A DNA stretch of 64,000 nucleotides from Desulfovibrio oxyclinae DSM 11498 (GCF_000375485.1 NZ_AQXE01000009.1:89879-153878); one strand, 5' to 3'; counted from the first letter of the stretch, positions 1 to 10,504 are shown. Numbers and translations are program-made. The notes: generated by a model from the letters alone, not told the origin.

Positions 1-267
1 GGTCCCGTCCACAGGGTCGATCACCCACGTCATATCCTGCAGCCCGGCATCCCCGGCGCTCTCCTCCGCCAGAAAACGGGAGGTGGGAAATGCCTTGAGC
101 AGCTCTTCCTTGAGAAACTCCTCCACTGCGACATCAGTATCGGTGACAAGGTCGATGCGCCCCTTGTGACGTATGTTCCGCGGCTTGAGGTTGTTCCCGC
201 GAACAATATCTCCGGACCGTTCCACGATTGATCTGGCCGCTGCGAGCCATTCCGCGTAATTGCTCAT
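1..267 (-). CDS. Inositol monophosphatase family protein (5' part only)
   Basis: The gene runs off the left edge; only the first 89 codons are present. Reading from the ATG at 267, the protein ends at the edge with WVIDPVDGT, the metal-binding signature of the inositol monophosphatase / SuhB family, preceded by the AEES segment that supplies another metal ligand. Family members hydrolyse phosphomonoesters such as inositol-1-phosphate with Mg2+. A GGAGG sequence lies a few bases before the ATG. The exact substrate cannot be decided from this fragment. Confidence 0.88.
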   Translation of the reverse strand, partial: MSNYAEWLAAARSIVERSGDIVRGNNLKPRNIRHKGRIDLVTDTDVAVEEFLKEELLKAFPTSRFLAEESAGDAGLQDMTWVIDPVDGT

Positions 268-280
268 CCTTCCTCCAACA

Positions 281-305
281 AAAAAGGGCGACTTGTGCCG
301 CCCTT
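281..305 (-). terminator. Intrinsic terminator after the small Cys-rich gene
   Basis: On the minus strand a GGGCG/CGCCC stem with a short loop is followed by six T residues. It sits between the stop of the gene at 334-543 and the inositol monophosphatase start, so it would separate the two transcripts. Confidence 0.6.
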
Positions 306-333
306 GATCTGGTATCCGGTTTGTGACCGGGGT

Positions 334-543
334 CTACCTGCCGGTCCTGCGTTGTATGAAGAACTCGACACTACGATTGTAGGTCCGCTCCTCTTCAGTG
401 CTGAAGTAACAGGCGGGCAGCTCGCTACGCTGCCGATGGTAATGCAGACACTCGCAGCACAGGGCGTGCTTTTCACAAGTGTACGAGCAGTTACAGTGCT
501 GTTCATTTATTTTTACCCGAGGGCACTGATCTTTCTTCTTCAT
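334..543 (-). CDS. Small cysteine-rich protein (DUF6485-like)
   Basis: This 69-residue protein starts [11 protein letters not shown] and has a dense Cys pattern (CNCSYTC, then CCEC, then a later single Cys) that could bind a metal or Fe-S centre. I recognise the pattern as that of the small DUF6485 family of anaerobes; this is recall, not a database result. The ATG at 543 is preferred over the upstream in-frame ATG because an AGG-type Shine-Dalgarno lies just before it and the first 14 residues of the longer form look non-coding. Function unknown. Confidence 0.75.
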   Translation of the reverse strand: MKKKDQCPRVKINEQHCNCSYTCEKHALCCECLHYHRQRSELPACYFSTEEERTYNRSVEFFIQRRTGR

Positions 544-770
544 GGTCCTACCTGAAATTATTACTGCTTTTTCAGTTAGTTGCAAATCCAGAAGGAATAC
601 TATGCCGAGTTTGCACTGATTGTCAACTCACTTTGAACCGTGAATGCTCACGCGATTTTCACGCATTTAAGCCGAGCCATTGTGTTTTGGCCTTCATAAG
701 GGTATGGTTATGCAATTTTCCAGAATACACCGCCTTTTTTGACAAAAAACGGGCAAACAAGCAAATCGAT

Positions 771-2519
771 ATGTGGCGAAAGGCATTTTCCAAAGCGCCC
801 GGTTATTATGGACCGGAAAACGAGGCAGGCAACGAGCCATGCTCTGTCGAGGATCTCGGACAACTGCGTCGGATGCTCGACTGGCTTCATATCAAATACT
901 GCCTGATCAAGCCCTATTTCGAAAACGCGAATTACCCGCTGGTGGAATCCCGCGAACTGCTCCCCTCTTTCGAGGTTGATCTTTACGAATACAAAGAACT
1001 TCCGGGATTCAGCCTCGTGGTGCTGGACAGGCCCCTTGACGCCTTTCGCGAACTGTTTCAATACGATGCGCTTCACTCCATTTTCGACTGGCAGGACAGC
1101 CAGGAGGTGGATAAGGCCTGCCTGCTGGAAAACAATGTCTATTCCGCAAACCAGCGCACTTTCCAGAGTCGCCTTCCCAAGCGCAACCATCAGGATTTCC
1201 TTTCGGAATTTGAAGGGGACGACATCTGCGGGATGGACCACTATGCCCGGATGCTACCGTTCCTGCTTGAACTTGAACGCGCGCACGTCATCTCGCGCGA
1301 CGCGGCCGGATATTACTCCCTCTCGGGAATCTATGCCTCCCTGCCCTCCAATCTGGACAGCGAACTCAAGCAGTTCGGGCTGAATATCGGCAAATTCAAG
1401 CCGGGCGACAACCTGATGTACGAATGCAACCGACTGTTCGTGTATCAGTTCCTCATGGAACTGCATGGATTCCCCATCGTTTCGGAACGCAGAACCTCGG
1501 CATCCCTGTTTGCTCGGCGACTTCACCGGCTCGGCGAACATTTCTTTGTCCGCGTGCTCGGCCAGAGCGACCGAACGATCACCACGCTTTCCTCCGCAGT
1601 TGATCAATCCGGCAAACGCCAGACCTTTCCGCGGGTGGACAAGATCGCATTGGTTCAGGTGAGCTCCAACCAGAAGGAAACCATAGCACTGCTCAAGGAT
1701 CAGGGCTTTTTTGTCGATCCGAAAAAGCGGGTTGTAATCCTGCGGGTTATCTACCAACAGCACCGGTACAGCCCCAAAAACGTTCGTGAAGACCGCGCAC
1801 TGTCCGTCCTGCGTCAGGAAGTCATACACCCTGAAACCGGGCGCGTGCTGGACCACCTGAACATCATTCAGGACGCCCAGAACATGATCCTGCGTCTCAA
1901 CGACATCGTACGCGGCGAATACAGGGGCAGCGCCACCTATCGTCGCGAAATGGTCAAGGACACGGACACCCACGAAAAGCGGCTCAAATTTCTCTACTCA
2001 TGGCTTTCCAAGCACCTGCACCGCATCGTTGATTATTCTGATGAATTCTACTCCAAGGTCGTTCGCGTCCTCGACGGATACCTGCTTGCTCCGGATAACT
2101 ACGAAATATTCAATGAACTCAACTCACTCTATCAGGACGTCTGGGCCAAATACAGCCAGATTCAGCAGGCTCGCAAGGTGCGCCGCCTTGAAGACATCCG
2201 CAACAGGAAGCACATGGGTCGGACGATCAATTACCTTGAGATGCTTCAGCTCTCCACCGAGATCCTGAACGACTTGAAATACGAGATAGTCAACTACTTC
2301 GACAATCTGGTTTCAAAGGTGCTGGTCATCGGCGATGACATGATCAACAACGGGTACCTGCGACGAAACTACATTGAGAAAAAGGACGAAGAGCTTTCTG
2401 AGTACGGCCAGAAGATAAAAAAGAATTACGGCCGCCTCGTGGCTCTCATAGATGAATTCCGATCCATTCGGAAATCCAGAACCTCCGCTCCCGAGGTTCC
2501 ACCTTTCGGATACTACTAA
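771..2519 (+). CDS. Large uncharacterised protein
   Basis: A 582-residue protein if translation begins at the ATG at 771 (MWRKAFSK). The frame is open back to a TTG at 633, but the extra 46 residues look non-coding and neither start has a good Shine-Dalgarno. The sequence is mostly helical, rich in charged and aromatic residues, with a probable coiled or helical C-terminal half (roughly residues 430-560) and no signal peptide or membrane segment. I see no nucleotide-binding or catalytic motif. It ends 24 bases before gcvT, so the two may be cotranscribed, but the context gives no function. Confidence 0.7.
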   Translation: MWRKAFSKAPGYYGPENEAGNEPCSVEDLGQLRRMLDWLHIKYCLIKPYFENANYPLVESRELLPSFEVDLYEYKELPGFSLVVLDRPLDAFRELFQYDALHSIFDWQDSQEVDKACLLENNVYSANQRTFQSRLPKRNHQDFLSEFEGDDICGMDHYARMLPFLLELERAHVISRDAAGYYSLSGIYASLPSNLDSELKQFGLNIGKFKPGDNLMYECNRLFVYQFLMELHGFPIVSERRTSASLFARRLHRLGEHFFVRVLGQSDRTITTLSSAVDQSGKRQTFPRVDKIALVQVSSNQKETIALLKDQGFFVDPKKRVVILRVIYQQHRYSPKNVREDRALSVLRQEVIHPETGRVLDHLNIIQDAQNMILRLNDIVRGEYRGSATYRREMVKDTDTHEKRLKFLYSWLSKHLHRIVDYSDEFYSKVVRVLDGYLLAPDNYEIFNELNSLYQDVWAKYSQIQQARKVRRLEDIRNRKHMGRTINYLEMLQLSTEILNDLKYEIVNYFDNLVSKVLVIGDDMINNGYLRRNYIEKKDEELSEYGQKIKKNYGRLVALIDEFRSIRKSRTSAPEVPPFGYY

Positions 2520-2543
2520 GCCCCACCCTTCAAGGAGGATATC

Positions 2544-3629
2544 GTGGAAGAACTCTTGCTGACCCCACTCTCCGGCTGGCACCGCGAGAACGGTGCGAAA
2601 ATGGCTCCCTTTGCCGGGTTCGACATGCCCGTGCAATACAAGGGCATCATGGCCGAGCACAAGCACACCCGCGAGAAGTGCGGCATTTTCGACATAAGCC
2701 ACATGGGCGAATTTCGTCTTTCCGGCGACGGCGCCAAGGATGCTCTCAACAAGATCGTCACTCACGACCTGAACACCCTTGCACCGGGCAAGTGCCGCTA
2801 CGGGTTCATGCTCAACGAAAAGGGCGGCATCCTTGACGACCTCATCATCTATTGCCAAGCCGAGGACGTATACATGTTGGTGGTCAACGGGGCCTGCCGC
2901 GCCAGCGACTACGAGTGGATCGCCTCGCATCTTCCCGATGGGCTTGATCTCTGCGACATCTCCGAAACCATGGCGAAAATCGACGTGCAGGGCCCGCAGA
3001 GCCTTGAAGTGCTGGAAGGCGCGCTCGGCGGCAGCTGGAACCACCTCAAGTATTTCAACTTCGAACAGATAGAATGGGACGATGATCCCATGATCGTCAG
3101 CCGTACCGGCTATACCGGCGAACTCGGCTACGAGCTCTACCTTCCCGCAGACAAGGCCGAAAAACTCTGGAAGAAGCTGATTTCGGACGAACGGGTCATG
3201 CCCGTCGGGCTCGGCGCGCGCGACACCCTTCGTCTCGAAGTCGGCCTGCCGCTTTACGGGCAGGACCTTGATACCGAGCACACACCCGAAGAATCCGGAG
3301 CCGGCTTCTTCCTGAAAAAGGAATCCGACTACATCGGCAAATCCGAGCTCGGCACTGTCCGTGAAAAGCTGATCCCGCTGACCATCGAAGGCCGCCGCAC
3401 GGCACGACACCACGACAAGGTCTGCCTGCCCTCGGGCGAAGAGGTCGGCGTGGTCACCAGCGGCTCCTTCGGCCCGAGCCTCGGCCACAGCATCGCGCTC
3501 GCCTACGTCAAGGCCGACGAAGCCGAACACGACAAATACGTTGTCAAGACTGCACGTGTGGAACTGGAAGCCAAGCGCGGTTCCCTGCCCTTCTACACCG
3601 AAGGCACCGCCAGAAAGAAACTGGACTAG
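2544..3629 (+). CDS. gcvT: Aminomethyltransferase (glycine cleavage T protein)
   Basis: At 361 residues this matches the usual length of GcvT. The protein transfers the aminomethyl group from lipoylated H protein to tetrahydrofolate, releasing ammonia and methylene-THF. Recognisable segments are the N-terminal FAGFDMPVQY, HMGEFRLSG, the DDLIIY region, the SRTGYTGELGYELY stretch and GLGARDTLRLE. The start is a GTG at 2544 with a strong AGGAGG about six bases upstream. The P, H and L proteins are not in the window, so T is encoded away from at least part of the system or acts in one-carbon traffic. A hairpin terminator follows. Confidence 0.93.
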   Translation: MEELLLTPLSGWHRENGAKMAPFAGFDMPVQYKGIMAEHKHTREKCGIFDISHMGEFRLSGDGAKDALNKIVTHDLNTLAPGKCRYGFMLNEKGGILDDLIIYCQAEDVYMLVVNGACRASDYEWIASHLPDGLDLCDISETMAKIDVQGPQSLEVLEGALGGSWNHLKYFNFEQIEWDDDPMIVSRTGYTGELGYELYLPADKAEKLWKKLISDERVMPVGLGARDTLRLEVGLPLYGQDLDTEHTPEESGAGFFLKKESDYIGKSELGTVREKLIPLTIEGRRTARHHDKVCLPSGEEVGVVTSGSFGPSLGHSIALAYVKADEAEHDKYVVKTARVELEAKRGSLPFYTEGTARKKLD

Positions 3630-3648
3630 CCGCCCCGAACGCATCCTC

Positions 3649-3683
3649 AAGGAGGACGCCTCATGCGGGCGTCCTCCTTTTTT
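3649..3683 (+). terminator. Intrinsic terminator after gcvT
   Basis: An 11-bp stem (AGGAGGACGCC paired with GGCGTCCTCCT), a short loop and a run of six T residues, directly downstream of the gcvT stop. Confidence 0.8.
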
Positions 3684-3783
3684 ATACCCGGCAGACGCGG
3701 TCCGGTTTGGCTGGACAAAACCCTTCTGGTCTGCAAAACAGTCGGCAACCCGATGAAGAAACCAACCGAGAGGTATTCTGATA

Positions 3784-5463
<1,680 letters not shown>

Positions 5464-5470
5464 ATTCATA

Positions 5471-5499
5471 AAAATGCCCCGGCAAGACCGGGGCATTTT
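5471..5499 (+). terminator. Intrinsic terminator after ettA
   Basis: Twelve-base arms AAAATGCCCCGG and CCGGGGCATTTT around a five-base loop, eight bases after the ettA stop. The T tract is part of the stem. Confidence 0.85.
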
Positions 5500-5567
5500 C
5501 ATTATAATCAACATATGCGCAGACCTGTCGTCTTGTTTTGGTCCGCCAATCGGGCTACATTCCTATC

Positions 5568-6248
5568 ATGCGCATTCAGTATTCCTTCAAACTGAACTCC
5601 ATGCGGACCGAGCATTTCGATCTGAAATTCGACCCGCAAACAGTCGAATACATGGGCCCCATTCCGGCCGATCCGCCGGACTGGGCATCCATGAGTACGG
5701 AACAATGTCCGAAATGCAATCTCGACGAGGAATACTGCCCACTTGCCCTACGAATCATCGATATTATCGAACGATTCCACGACGTGGTATCCCATGACCG
5801 TGCGGACGTCACGGTCACGACCCCGGAACGAACCATTTCGGCTGACACGACGGTCCAACGCGGTCTCAGCTCGCTTCTCGGCCTCGTCATCCCCACATGC
5901 GGCTGCCCGCACACAACGTGGTTCCGGCCAATGGCGAAATTCCACCTGCCCTTCTCCACCGAAGAAGAAACCATCTATCGCTCAACCTCCATGTACATGC
6001 TCGCCCAGTATTTTCGCCAACAAGGCGGCCTGAGCTATGACGAGGATATGAGCGGTCTGTCCCGCATCTACAGAGACATGGAGATGGTCAACATTTCCCT
6101 CGCCCGCAGACTGCGGCTTGCTTCCCGTTCGGATTCAAGCGTCAACGCCGTCATCCTGCTTGATTTCTTCGCAAAGACGGTCCCGATGGTTATTGAAGAA
6201 ACACTTGAAGAAATCAAAAGTCCTTTCTCTGCCTACCTAAAATCCTGA
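5568..6248 (+). CDS. Conserved hypothetical protein (DUF6901-like)
   Basis: A 226-residue soluble protein. It opens with a beta-rich segment (MRIQYSFKLNSM), has a CPKCNLDEEYCP cluster at about residues 47-58 and a later conserved-looking block around GLVIPTCGCPHTTWFRP followed by KFHLPFSTEEETIYR. I recall this layout from the DUF6901 family found in Desulfovibrio and other deltaproteobacteria, whose function is unknown. The Cys and His residues might bind metal. The ATG at 5568 is chosen over the upstream in-frame start at 5538 because the family begins near MRIQYS and the extra ten residues are unremarkable. Confidence 0.75.
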   Translation: MRIQYSFKLNSMRTEHFDLKFDPQTVEYMGPIPADPPDWASMSTEQCPKCNLDEEYCPLALRIIDIIERFHDVVSHDRADVTVTTPERTISADTTVQRGLSSLLGLVIPTCGCPHTTWFRPMAKFHLPFSTEEETIYRSTSMYMLAQYFRQQGGLSYDEDMSGLSRIYRDMEMVNISLARRLRLASRSDSSVNAVILLDFFAKTVPMVIEETLEEIKSPFSAYLKS

Positions 6249-6266
6249 TTCATTCCAGAGCATTAA

Positions 6267-6298
6267 AAAAGGCGACCAGTAAGGCCGCCTTGTTTTTT
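6267..6298 (+). terminator. Bidirectional intrinsic terminator
   Basis: AAGGCG/CGCCTT arms flanked by A residues on the left and a T run on the right. It lies between the convergent ends of the hypothetical gene (plus) and the DsrE-like gene (minus) and has a T tract in both readings. Confidence 0.7.
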
Positions 6299-6314
6299 AC
6301 GTGAGATTTTCAAG

Positions 6315-6662
6315 TTAAAAGGTAATTATCTCGTATCCCTTCTCCATGTAAGCCTGCATGGATGGATGCCCTTTCATGTCGTCCAGAAGAGGCAGCCCTT
6401 CCGCCTCTACTGCCTTGAGCGCTCCAAGCTTTGCCGAGCAGGCCTTGCAGGCCCCGAGGATGATCCCTTTGGATTTTGCCGAGACGTAAAGCTCGTGGAA
6501 AGGATTGCTGCTCGCCGAGAGCTGCTCCACCAACTGCACGGATGCACCCTCGAAAACGATCCCGGCATTCCAGCCTTTTTCCTTCATGTCCAACCCGTTG
6601 AGCAGGACGTGGACAAAGCACATGATTTCACCGTTAAAGGCGAATAATGCGACATTTTTCAT
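6315..6662 (-). CDS. DsrE-family protein
   Basis: This 115-residue cytoplasmic protein has the DsrE/peroxiredoxin-like fold pattern: MKNVALFAFNGEIMCFVHVLLN at the N terminus, then GIILGACKACSAKLG with a CxxC at about residues 75-78, and a C-terminal GYEIITF strand. DsrE-like proteins often handle sulfane sulfur or act as small redox partners; the CxxC makes a thiol role plausible, but no substrate can be named. The ATG at 6662 has GGAGG six bases upstream; an upstream in-frame start would add 34 residues that look non-coding. A terminator separates it from korB upstream, so it may be partly independently expressed. Confidence 0.78.
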   Translation of the reverse strand: MKNVALFAFNGEIMCFVHVLLNGLDMKEKGWNAGIVFEGASVQLVEQLSASSNPFHELYVSAKSKGIILGACKACSAKLGALKAVEAEGLPLLDDMKGHPSMQAYMEKGYEIITF

Positions 6663-6675
6663 AATTATCCTCCCC

Positions 6676-6700
6676 AAAAAAACAGGGGCCGAAGCCCCTG
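6676..6700 (-). terminator. Intrinsic terminator between korB and the DsrE-like gene
   Basis: On the minus strand CAGGGGC and GCCCCTG arms flank a tight TTCG-type loop and are followed by seven T residues. It begins a few bases after the korB stop, so only read-through would reach the DsrE-like gene. Confidence 0.8.
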
Positions 6701-6705
6701 AATGA

Positions 6706-7554
6706 TCATGCGAATGATTGGATGATCTTTTCGAGATCAGCCTTGTCGTATTTTCTGGTGGCAAGAGGTTCCCCGTCCATTGCCGGGTTGCCTTCGCCGA
6801 AAACCGGCTTGTCGCTCTTCCAGATCACCCCGATGGGAATGCTGTCGCCGAACTCCGAGGCCTTCTCCATGGCCGCCGCCCAATCGGTTGGATCATGGTC
6901 CTCAAGACGGTAGCAACGATCCTTGTACCACTTGAATGTATTGACCTTGTTGAATGAGACGCATGGCTGAAGAATGTCCACCATGGAGAATCCCTTATGC
7001 TGGACCGCCAGTTTGATCATCTCCGTGAGGTGCTCCATATCACCGGAAAAAGCGCGCGCCACAAATCCAGCCTGCATGGCCGTGGCCACCATTACCGGAT
7101 TGAAGGGATCACTGGGAGCCCCAAACGGCTGCGCCTTGGTCTTCTGTCCTTGGGCTGTGGTGGGGCTGGCCTGGCCCTTGGTGAGACCATAGATCTGGTT
7201 GTCGTGCGCCAGCAGCGTGATATCCACGTTACGTCGCACGGCTGCCAGAAAGTGGTTTCCGCCTTCACCGTAGCTGCAACCGTCACCGGATTCCACGATG
7301 ACCGTCAGTTCAGGGTTGGCGAGCTTGGCGCCCTGTCCTGCCGGGAGTGATCTGCCGTGCAATCCATTGAACATATTGCAATTCATGTACTGTGGGGTCT
7401 TGGCTGCCTGCCCGATGCCGGAGACCATGCCGAGCTTATGCGGGGGGATATCCATTTCCGCAAGAGCCTTCTTGAGGCTCTTGAGTATTCCGGCATTGCC
7501 GCATCCCGGGCACCAGGCGGTTTCGAACTTTCCGTAATCGTCTGCTGTCGTCAT
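6706..7554 (-). CDS. korB: 2-oxoacid:ferredoxin oxidoreductase, beta (TPP) subunit
   Basis: This 282-residue protein carries the thiamine-diphosphate half of the enzyme. WCPGCGNAGIL at about residue 14 supplies the conserved CxxC, GDGCSYGEGGNH holds the metal/TPP GDG motif, and NQIYGLTKGQASPT is the typical downstream signature. It decarboxylates a 2-oxoacid and passes electrons to ferredoxin with formation of an acyl-CoA. The substrate is most likely 2-oxoglutarate, judging by resemblance to KorB, but other 2-oxoacids are possible. It follows korA by 15 bases in the same operon. The second Cys pair for an Fe-S cluster is partly visible. Confidence 0.9.
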   Translation of the reverse strand: MTTADDYGKFETAWCPGCGNAGILKSLKKALAEMDIPPHKLGMVSGIGQAAKTPQYMNCNMFNGLHGRSLPAGQGAKLANPELTVIVESGDGCSYGEGGNHFLAAVRRNVDITLLAHDNQIYGLTKGQASPTTAQGQKTKAQPFGAPSDPFNPVMVATAMQAGFVARAFSGDMEHLTEMIKLAVQHKGFSMVDILQPCVSFNKVNTFKWYKDRCYRLEDHDPTDWAAAMEKASEFGDSIPIGVIWKSDKPVFGEGNPAMDGEPLATRKYDKADLEKIIQSFA

Positions 7555-7569
7555 AATCGTCCTCCGTGC

Positions 7570-9258
7570 CTATCGGATGCTTTCAAGTCCGGCCAGAATG
7601 TACCGGGAAGTAAGCGGCCTGCCATCGAAGCGAAGAATAAAGCTCGATATTTCAAAGCCGGTCTCCTGCCTCAACAGCCGGGCAAACTGTCCGGTTGCAT
7701 TGCCTTCCACGCTGACCACGGTACCTGCCTTTTCAAGGTATGGCATGAACTGGTCCTCCTTGAGCGGGAACACCTGCCGGAAATGCAGCACGGCCGCCTT
7801 GCCATCGAACGCCTCCATGGCTTCAAGGCAGGGGCCGACGCTGCTGCCCCAGCAGACGAAGAGCATGTCGGGCTCATCCTCGCCATAATAGGACGGCGGG
7901 ATCGTCTCCTCCCAGAGTTCGCAGCCTTTGCAAAGCCGCTTGCTGTTCTGGGCCACGCGGTTTTCCGCGTCCTCCACGATGTGCCCGTGCTCGTCGTGCT
8001 CATCGGAGTCCACCTTCACAAGCGCTTCGGAAAAGCCAGGGATGGCGCGAGGGGAAACGCAGGATTCACCAAGGGCATACCGCTTGTATTCCTTGGCGTT
8101 CTCCGGCTCAAGAACCGGTCCGGCAACTTCTGGCAGGCCGTTGAGGTCGAACGGTTCAATGGCGGTGTATGCATCGGCCAGATACTGGTCCGAAAGCACA
8201 TACATGGGTGTCTGATACCGTTCGGTGAGATCGAAGGCACGGTGGGTCAACTCAAAGCAGTCGTCCGCGCTTCCGGGCGCAAAGATAGCTCTCGGAAACT
8301 CACCGTGTCCGGCATAGAGGGCCAGATTCAAGTCGCCCTGTTCGGTCCGGGTGGGCAACCCGGTGGCGGGCCCCGGACGCTGCACGAGGATCATCACCAA
8401 CGGTGTTTCCGTGATGCCGGCAAGGCTGATTCCTTCCACCATAAGCGCAAAGCCGCCGCCTGAAGTGGTGACCACAGGCCTTGCGCCCGCCCATGAAGCA
8501 CCGAGCGCCATATTGACGGCGGCGATCTCGTCCTCCATCTGCTCGGCCCTGAGTCCGAGCGGTGCGCCTTTGCCGATGAGCGTGAGCGCCACTGACGTCG
8601 ATGGCGTCATGGGATAGAACGAAAGAAAGTTGGCACCGGCGGCCAGCGCACCCATGGCGATGGCCTCGTTGCCGTTCATCATGACCCGTTCCACGCCGTC
8701 ATCCGAAGCGGGCGGAATGCAGGCAAAGTCGTAGTCCTGTTCTTTCACCCAGTCGTAGGACTTGCGCAGCACGTCCAGGTTCGCGTCTACGATCTCCTGT
8801 CCTTTCTTGGCAAAGGTCTGGCTCAGGAGGTTTTCCAGTATGGAAATGTCGGAGCAGATGGCGGAACCGAGCACTCCAAGCGCCACCACATTATGGAACA
8901 ATTCCTTGGAGGCAAGTTCTTTGAAGGGCACTTTGAGCACATTATTCAGGTCGCTCGTATCCATGGATTCACCGGCCACGACAATGCTTCGCTCGGTAAG
9001 CTGCTTCCGGTGCTTCTCAATGGTTTCCTCATTCATGGCCACGAGAATATCCACATCCTCCGTGGCGCAGTGAATGGGTTCCGGACCGGTTCTTATGGCA
9101 AAGAAGTTGTGCCCGCCGCGAACCCGGGACATGTAGTCCTGATTCACGAGAACATGGTACCCGCCGCGCACGAGAGCCTTGGCCATGAGCTGGCCAATCG
9201 TGACCAACCCCTGTCCGGCCTCACCGCCGATAAGTATGTTGATGCTCGTTGCCGACAT
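7570..9258 (-). CDS. korA: 2-oxoacid:ferredoxin oxidoreductase, fused gamma-alpha subunit
   Basis: A 562-residue fusion. The N-terminal ~190 residues are the gamma (CoA-binding) domain, with GGEAGQGLVTIGQLMAKAL and the RVRGGHN motif. The rest is the alpha pyrimidine-binding domain, with MNGNEAIAMGALAAGANFLSFYPMTPST and QMEDEIAAVNMALGASWAGAR. The C terminus has the usual VEGNATGQFARLLR region. Together with KorB it oxidises a 2-oxoacid to acyl-CoA and reduces ferredoxin. The ATG at 9258 is chosen over 9279 because AAGGAG lies about seven bases upstream of it. It follows the ferritin-like gene by 17 bases. Confidence 0.9.
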   Translation of the reverse strand: MSATSINILIGGEAGQGLVTIGQLMAKALVRGGYHVLVNQDYMSRVRGGHNFFAIRTGPEPIHCATEDVDILVAMNEETIEKHRKQLTERSIVVAGESMDTSDLNNVLKVPFKELASKELFHNVVALGVLGSAICSDISILENLLSQTFAKKGQEIVDANLDVLRKSYDWVKEQDYDFACIPPASDDGVERVMMNGNEAIAMGALAAGANFLSFYPMTPSTSVALTLIGKGAPLGLRAEQMEDEIAAVNMALGASWAGARPVVTTSGGGFALMVEGISLAGITETPLVMILVQRPGPATGLPTRTEQGDLNLALYAGHGEFPRAIFAPGSADDCFELTHRAFDLTERYQTPMYVLSDQYLADAYTAIEPFDLNGLPEVAGPVLEPENAKEYKRYALGESCVSPRAIPGFSEALVKVDSDEHDEHGHIVEDAENRVAQNSKRLCKGCELWEETIPPSYYGEDEPDMLFVCWGSSVGPCLEAMEAFDGKAAVLHFRQVFPLKEDQFMPYLEKAGTVVSVEGNATGQFARLLRQETGFEISSFILRFDGRPLTSRYILAGLESIR

Positions 9259-9275
9259 CCGCTCTCCTTTTGAGG

Positions 9276-9785
9276 TCATGCCCCGTCAAGGCTGCCCGAC
9301 ATGGACCAGCCCTCGGGATCTTCATAGTAATAGACGAGGTCGGACAGCATGTTCACGCTGTCGCGCTGCACGCCCGCCATGTATTTTGCGAACTGGCGCT
9401 CGACATCGTCATCGGCTTCGTCTTCCCACTCCGAATAGAAATCGAGCACGCTCTTTTCCATTTCGAGTCCAAGCTCGGCCGTGCCGCTCTCCGTGGTGCA
9501 GGCGTCGCCCTCGTATTTTGCGGCAAGGGAAACGAAGGTCTCCTTGAGACTTTCCTCCAGTTCAGCCGGAAGGCTACAAGCGGCATCCCACGGAGTTCCT
9601 TCGCCCACCGAGTCCTGAACGGCGCTGACGAAATCGAGGTTGTCCTCGGAGCGCTCCATAAGCGTTTCAAAGACTTCCCTGCCCAACCCGTCCGGGCAGC
9701 TGTCCAGTTCGTCACGGTAGAATTCAACGCTCTTTTCTGCGTATTCCACCGCGGTGCACAGTCTGTCGTATGGCGTATCGCTCAT
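9276..9785 (-). CDS. Ferritin-like / rubrerythrin-like helical protein
   Basis: A 169-residue acidic, helical protein. It contains repeated E-rich helices such as AVEYAEKSVEFYRDELD and LEMEKSVLDFYSEWEDEADDDVERQF, the spacing expected of a ferritin-like four-helix bundle with carboxylate metal ligands. I do not see a rubredoxin Cys knuckle. The ATG at 9785 has a GGGGGGAAT Shine-Dalgarno; the longer frame to 9884 has no support. It lies between ferritin and korA, so it is probably part of an iron and redox operon. It could be a diiron oxidase/peroxidase or a reaction partner; this is inference from fold and context. Confidence 0.65.
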   Translation of the reverse strand: MSDTPYDRLCTAVEYAEKSVEFYRDELDSCPDGLGREVFETLMERSEDNLDFVSAVQDSVGEGTPWDAACSLPAELEESLKETFVSLAAKYEGDACTTESGTAELGLEMEKSVLDFYSEWEDEADDDVERQFAKYMAGVQRDSVNMLSDLVYYYEDPEGWSMSGSLDGA

Positions 9786-9810
9786 GATTCCTCCCCCCTC
9801 TTTGGTGTAG

Positions 9811-10317
9811 TTACTCCTCCTTGGGAGCGGTGAACACGCGGGTGGAGAGATCGCGATCCAGCATGAACAGAGCGCCGCCGTCACCCACCAGACGGAGCTT
9901 GTTCACGATGTCGCCCACGCTGGCCTCTTCCTCCACCTGCTCGGAAATGAACCACTGCAGGAAAATTGAGGTGGCGTGGTCGCTCTCTTCGCGTGCGATA
10001 TCCATGAGGTTGTTGATGCGGCTGGTGACCAGCTGCTCATGCTCAAGGGCGTTCTCGAAGGCCGCCAGAGGGGATTCCCATTCAGTGGTCGGTGCGTCGA
10101 GAGCGGAAATGACCGCCCTGCCGCCTGCTTCGTTCAGGTAATCGAACATCTTCATGGCGTGGAAGATCTCCTCCTGATACTGGGCGCGCATCCAATTAGC
10201 GAATCCGGGCAGTCCCTGAGACTCGAAATATGAAACCATGGAAAGATAGATGTGGGCCGAATAGATTTCAAAGTTCATCTGATCGTTGATGGCGTCTTCC
10301 ATGCGTTTGACGAGCAT
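9811..10317 (-). CDS. ftn: Ferritin
   Basis: A 168-residue non-haem ferritin. It has the helix A segment INDQMNFEIYSAHIYLSMV with the first Glu ligand, the QYQEEIFHAMKMFDYL segment with the E-x-x-H ferroxidase ligands, and EQVEEEASVGDIVNKL near the end. It stores iron as a 24-mer and oxidises Fe(II), which also limits oxidative damage in anaerobes. The ATG at 10317 (MLVKRMEDA) is preferred over the one at 10323 because the AAGGAG is seven bases upstream of it but only one or two bases from the other. It is the first gene of the ferritin, ferritin-like, korA, korB cluster. Confidence 0.92.
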   Translation of the reverse strand: MLVKRMEDAINDQMNFEIYSAHIYLSMVSYFESQGLPGFANWMRAQYQEEIFHAMKMFDYLNEAGGRAVISALDAPTTEWESPLAAFENALEHEQLVTSRINNLMDIAREESDHATSIFLQWFISEQVEEEASVGDIVNKLRLVGDGGALFMLDRDLSTRVFTAPKEE

Positions 10318-10453
10318 TTTCATTCTCCTTTATTTTCAGCACATTGTTTACGAAACAACCCCGAAAACACAGTCGGGACGTTAGTTCGGATTCTACACGG
10401 AATGAGAGATTTGCCAAGGGGCCAAGCGGAATTTGTTCAAGACTTCTGGATAC

Positions 10454-10479
10454 AAAAAAAGCACCCGAACAACGGGTGC
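10454..10479 (-). terminator. Intrinsic terminator after the acyltransferase gene
   Basis: On the minus strand GGCACCCG and CGGGTGC arms are followed by seven T residues, about 25 bases beyond the stop of the acyltransferase. Confidence 0.85.
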
Positions 10480-10504
10480 CTTAAAAGACGTATTGCCACG
10501 AAAT

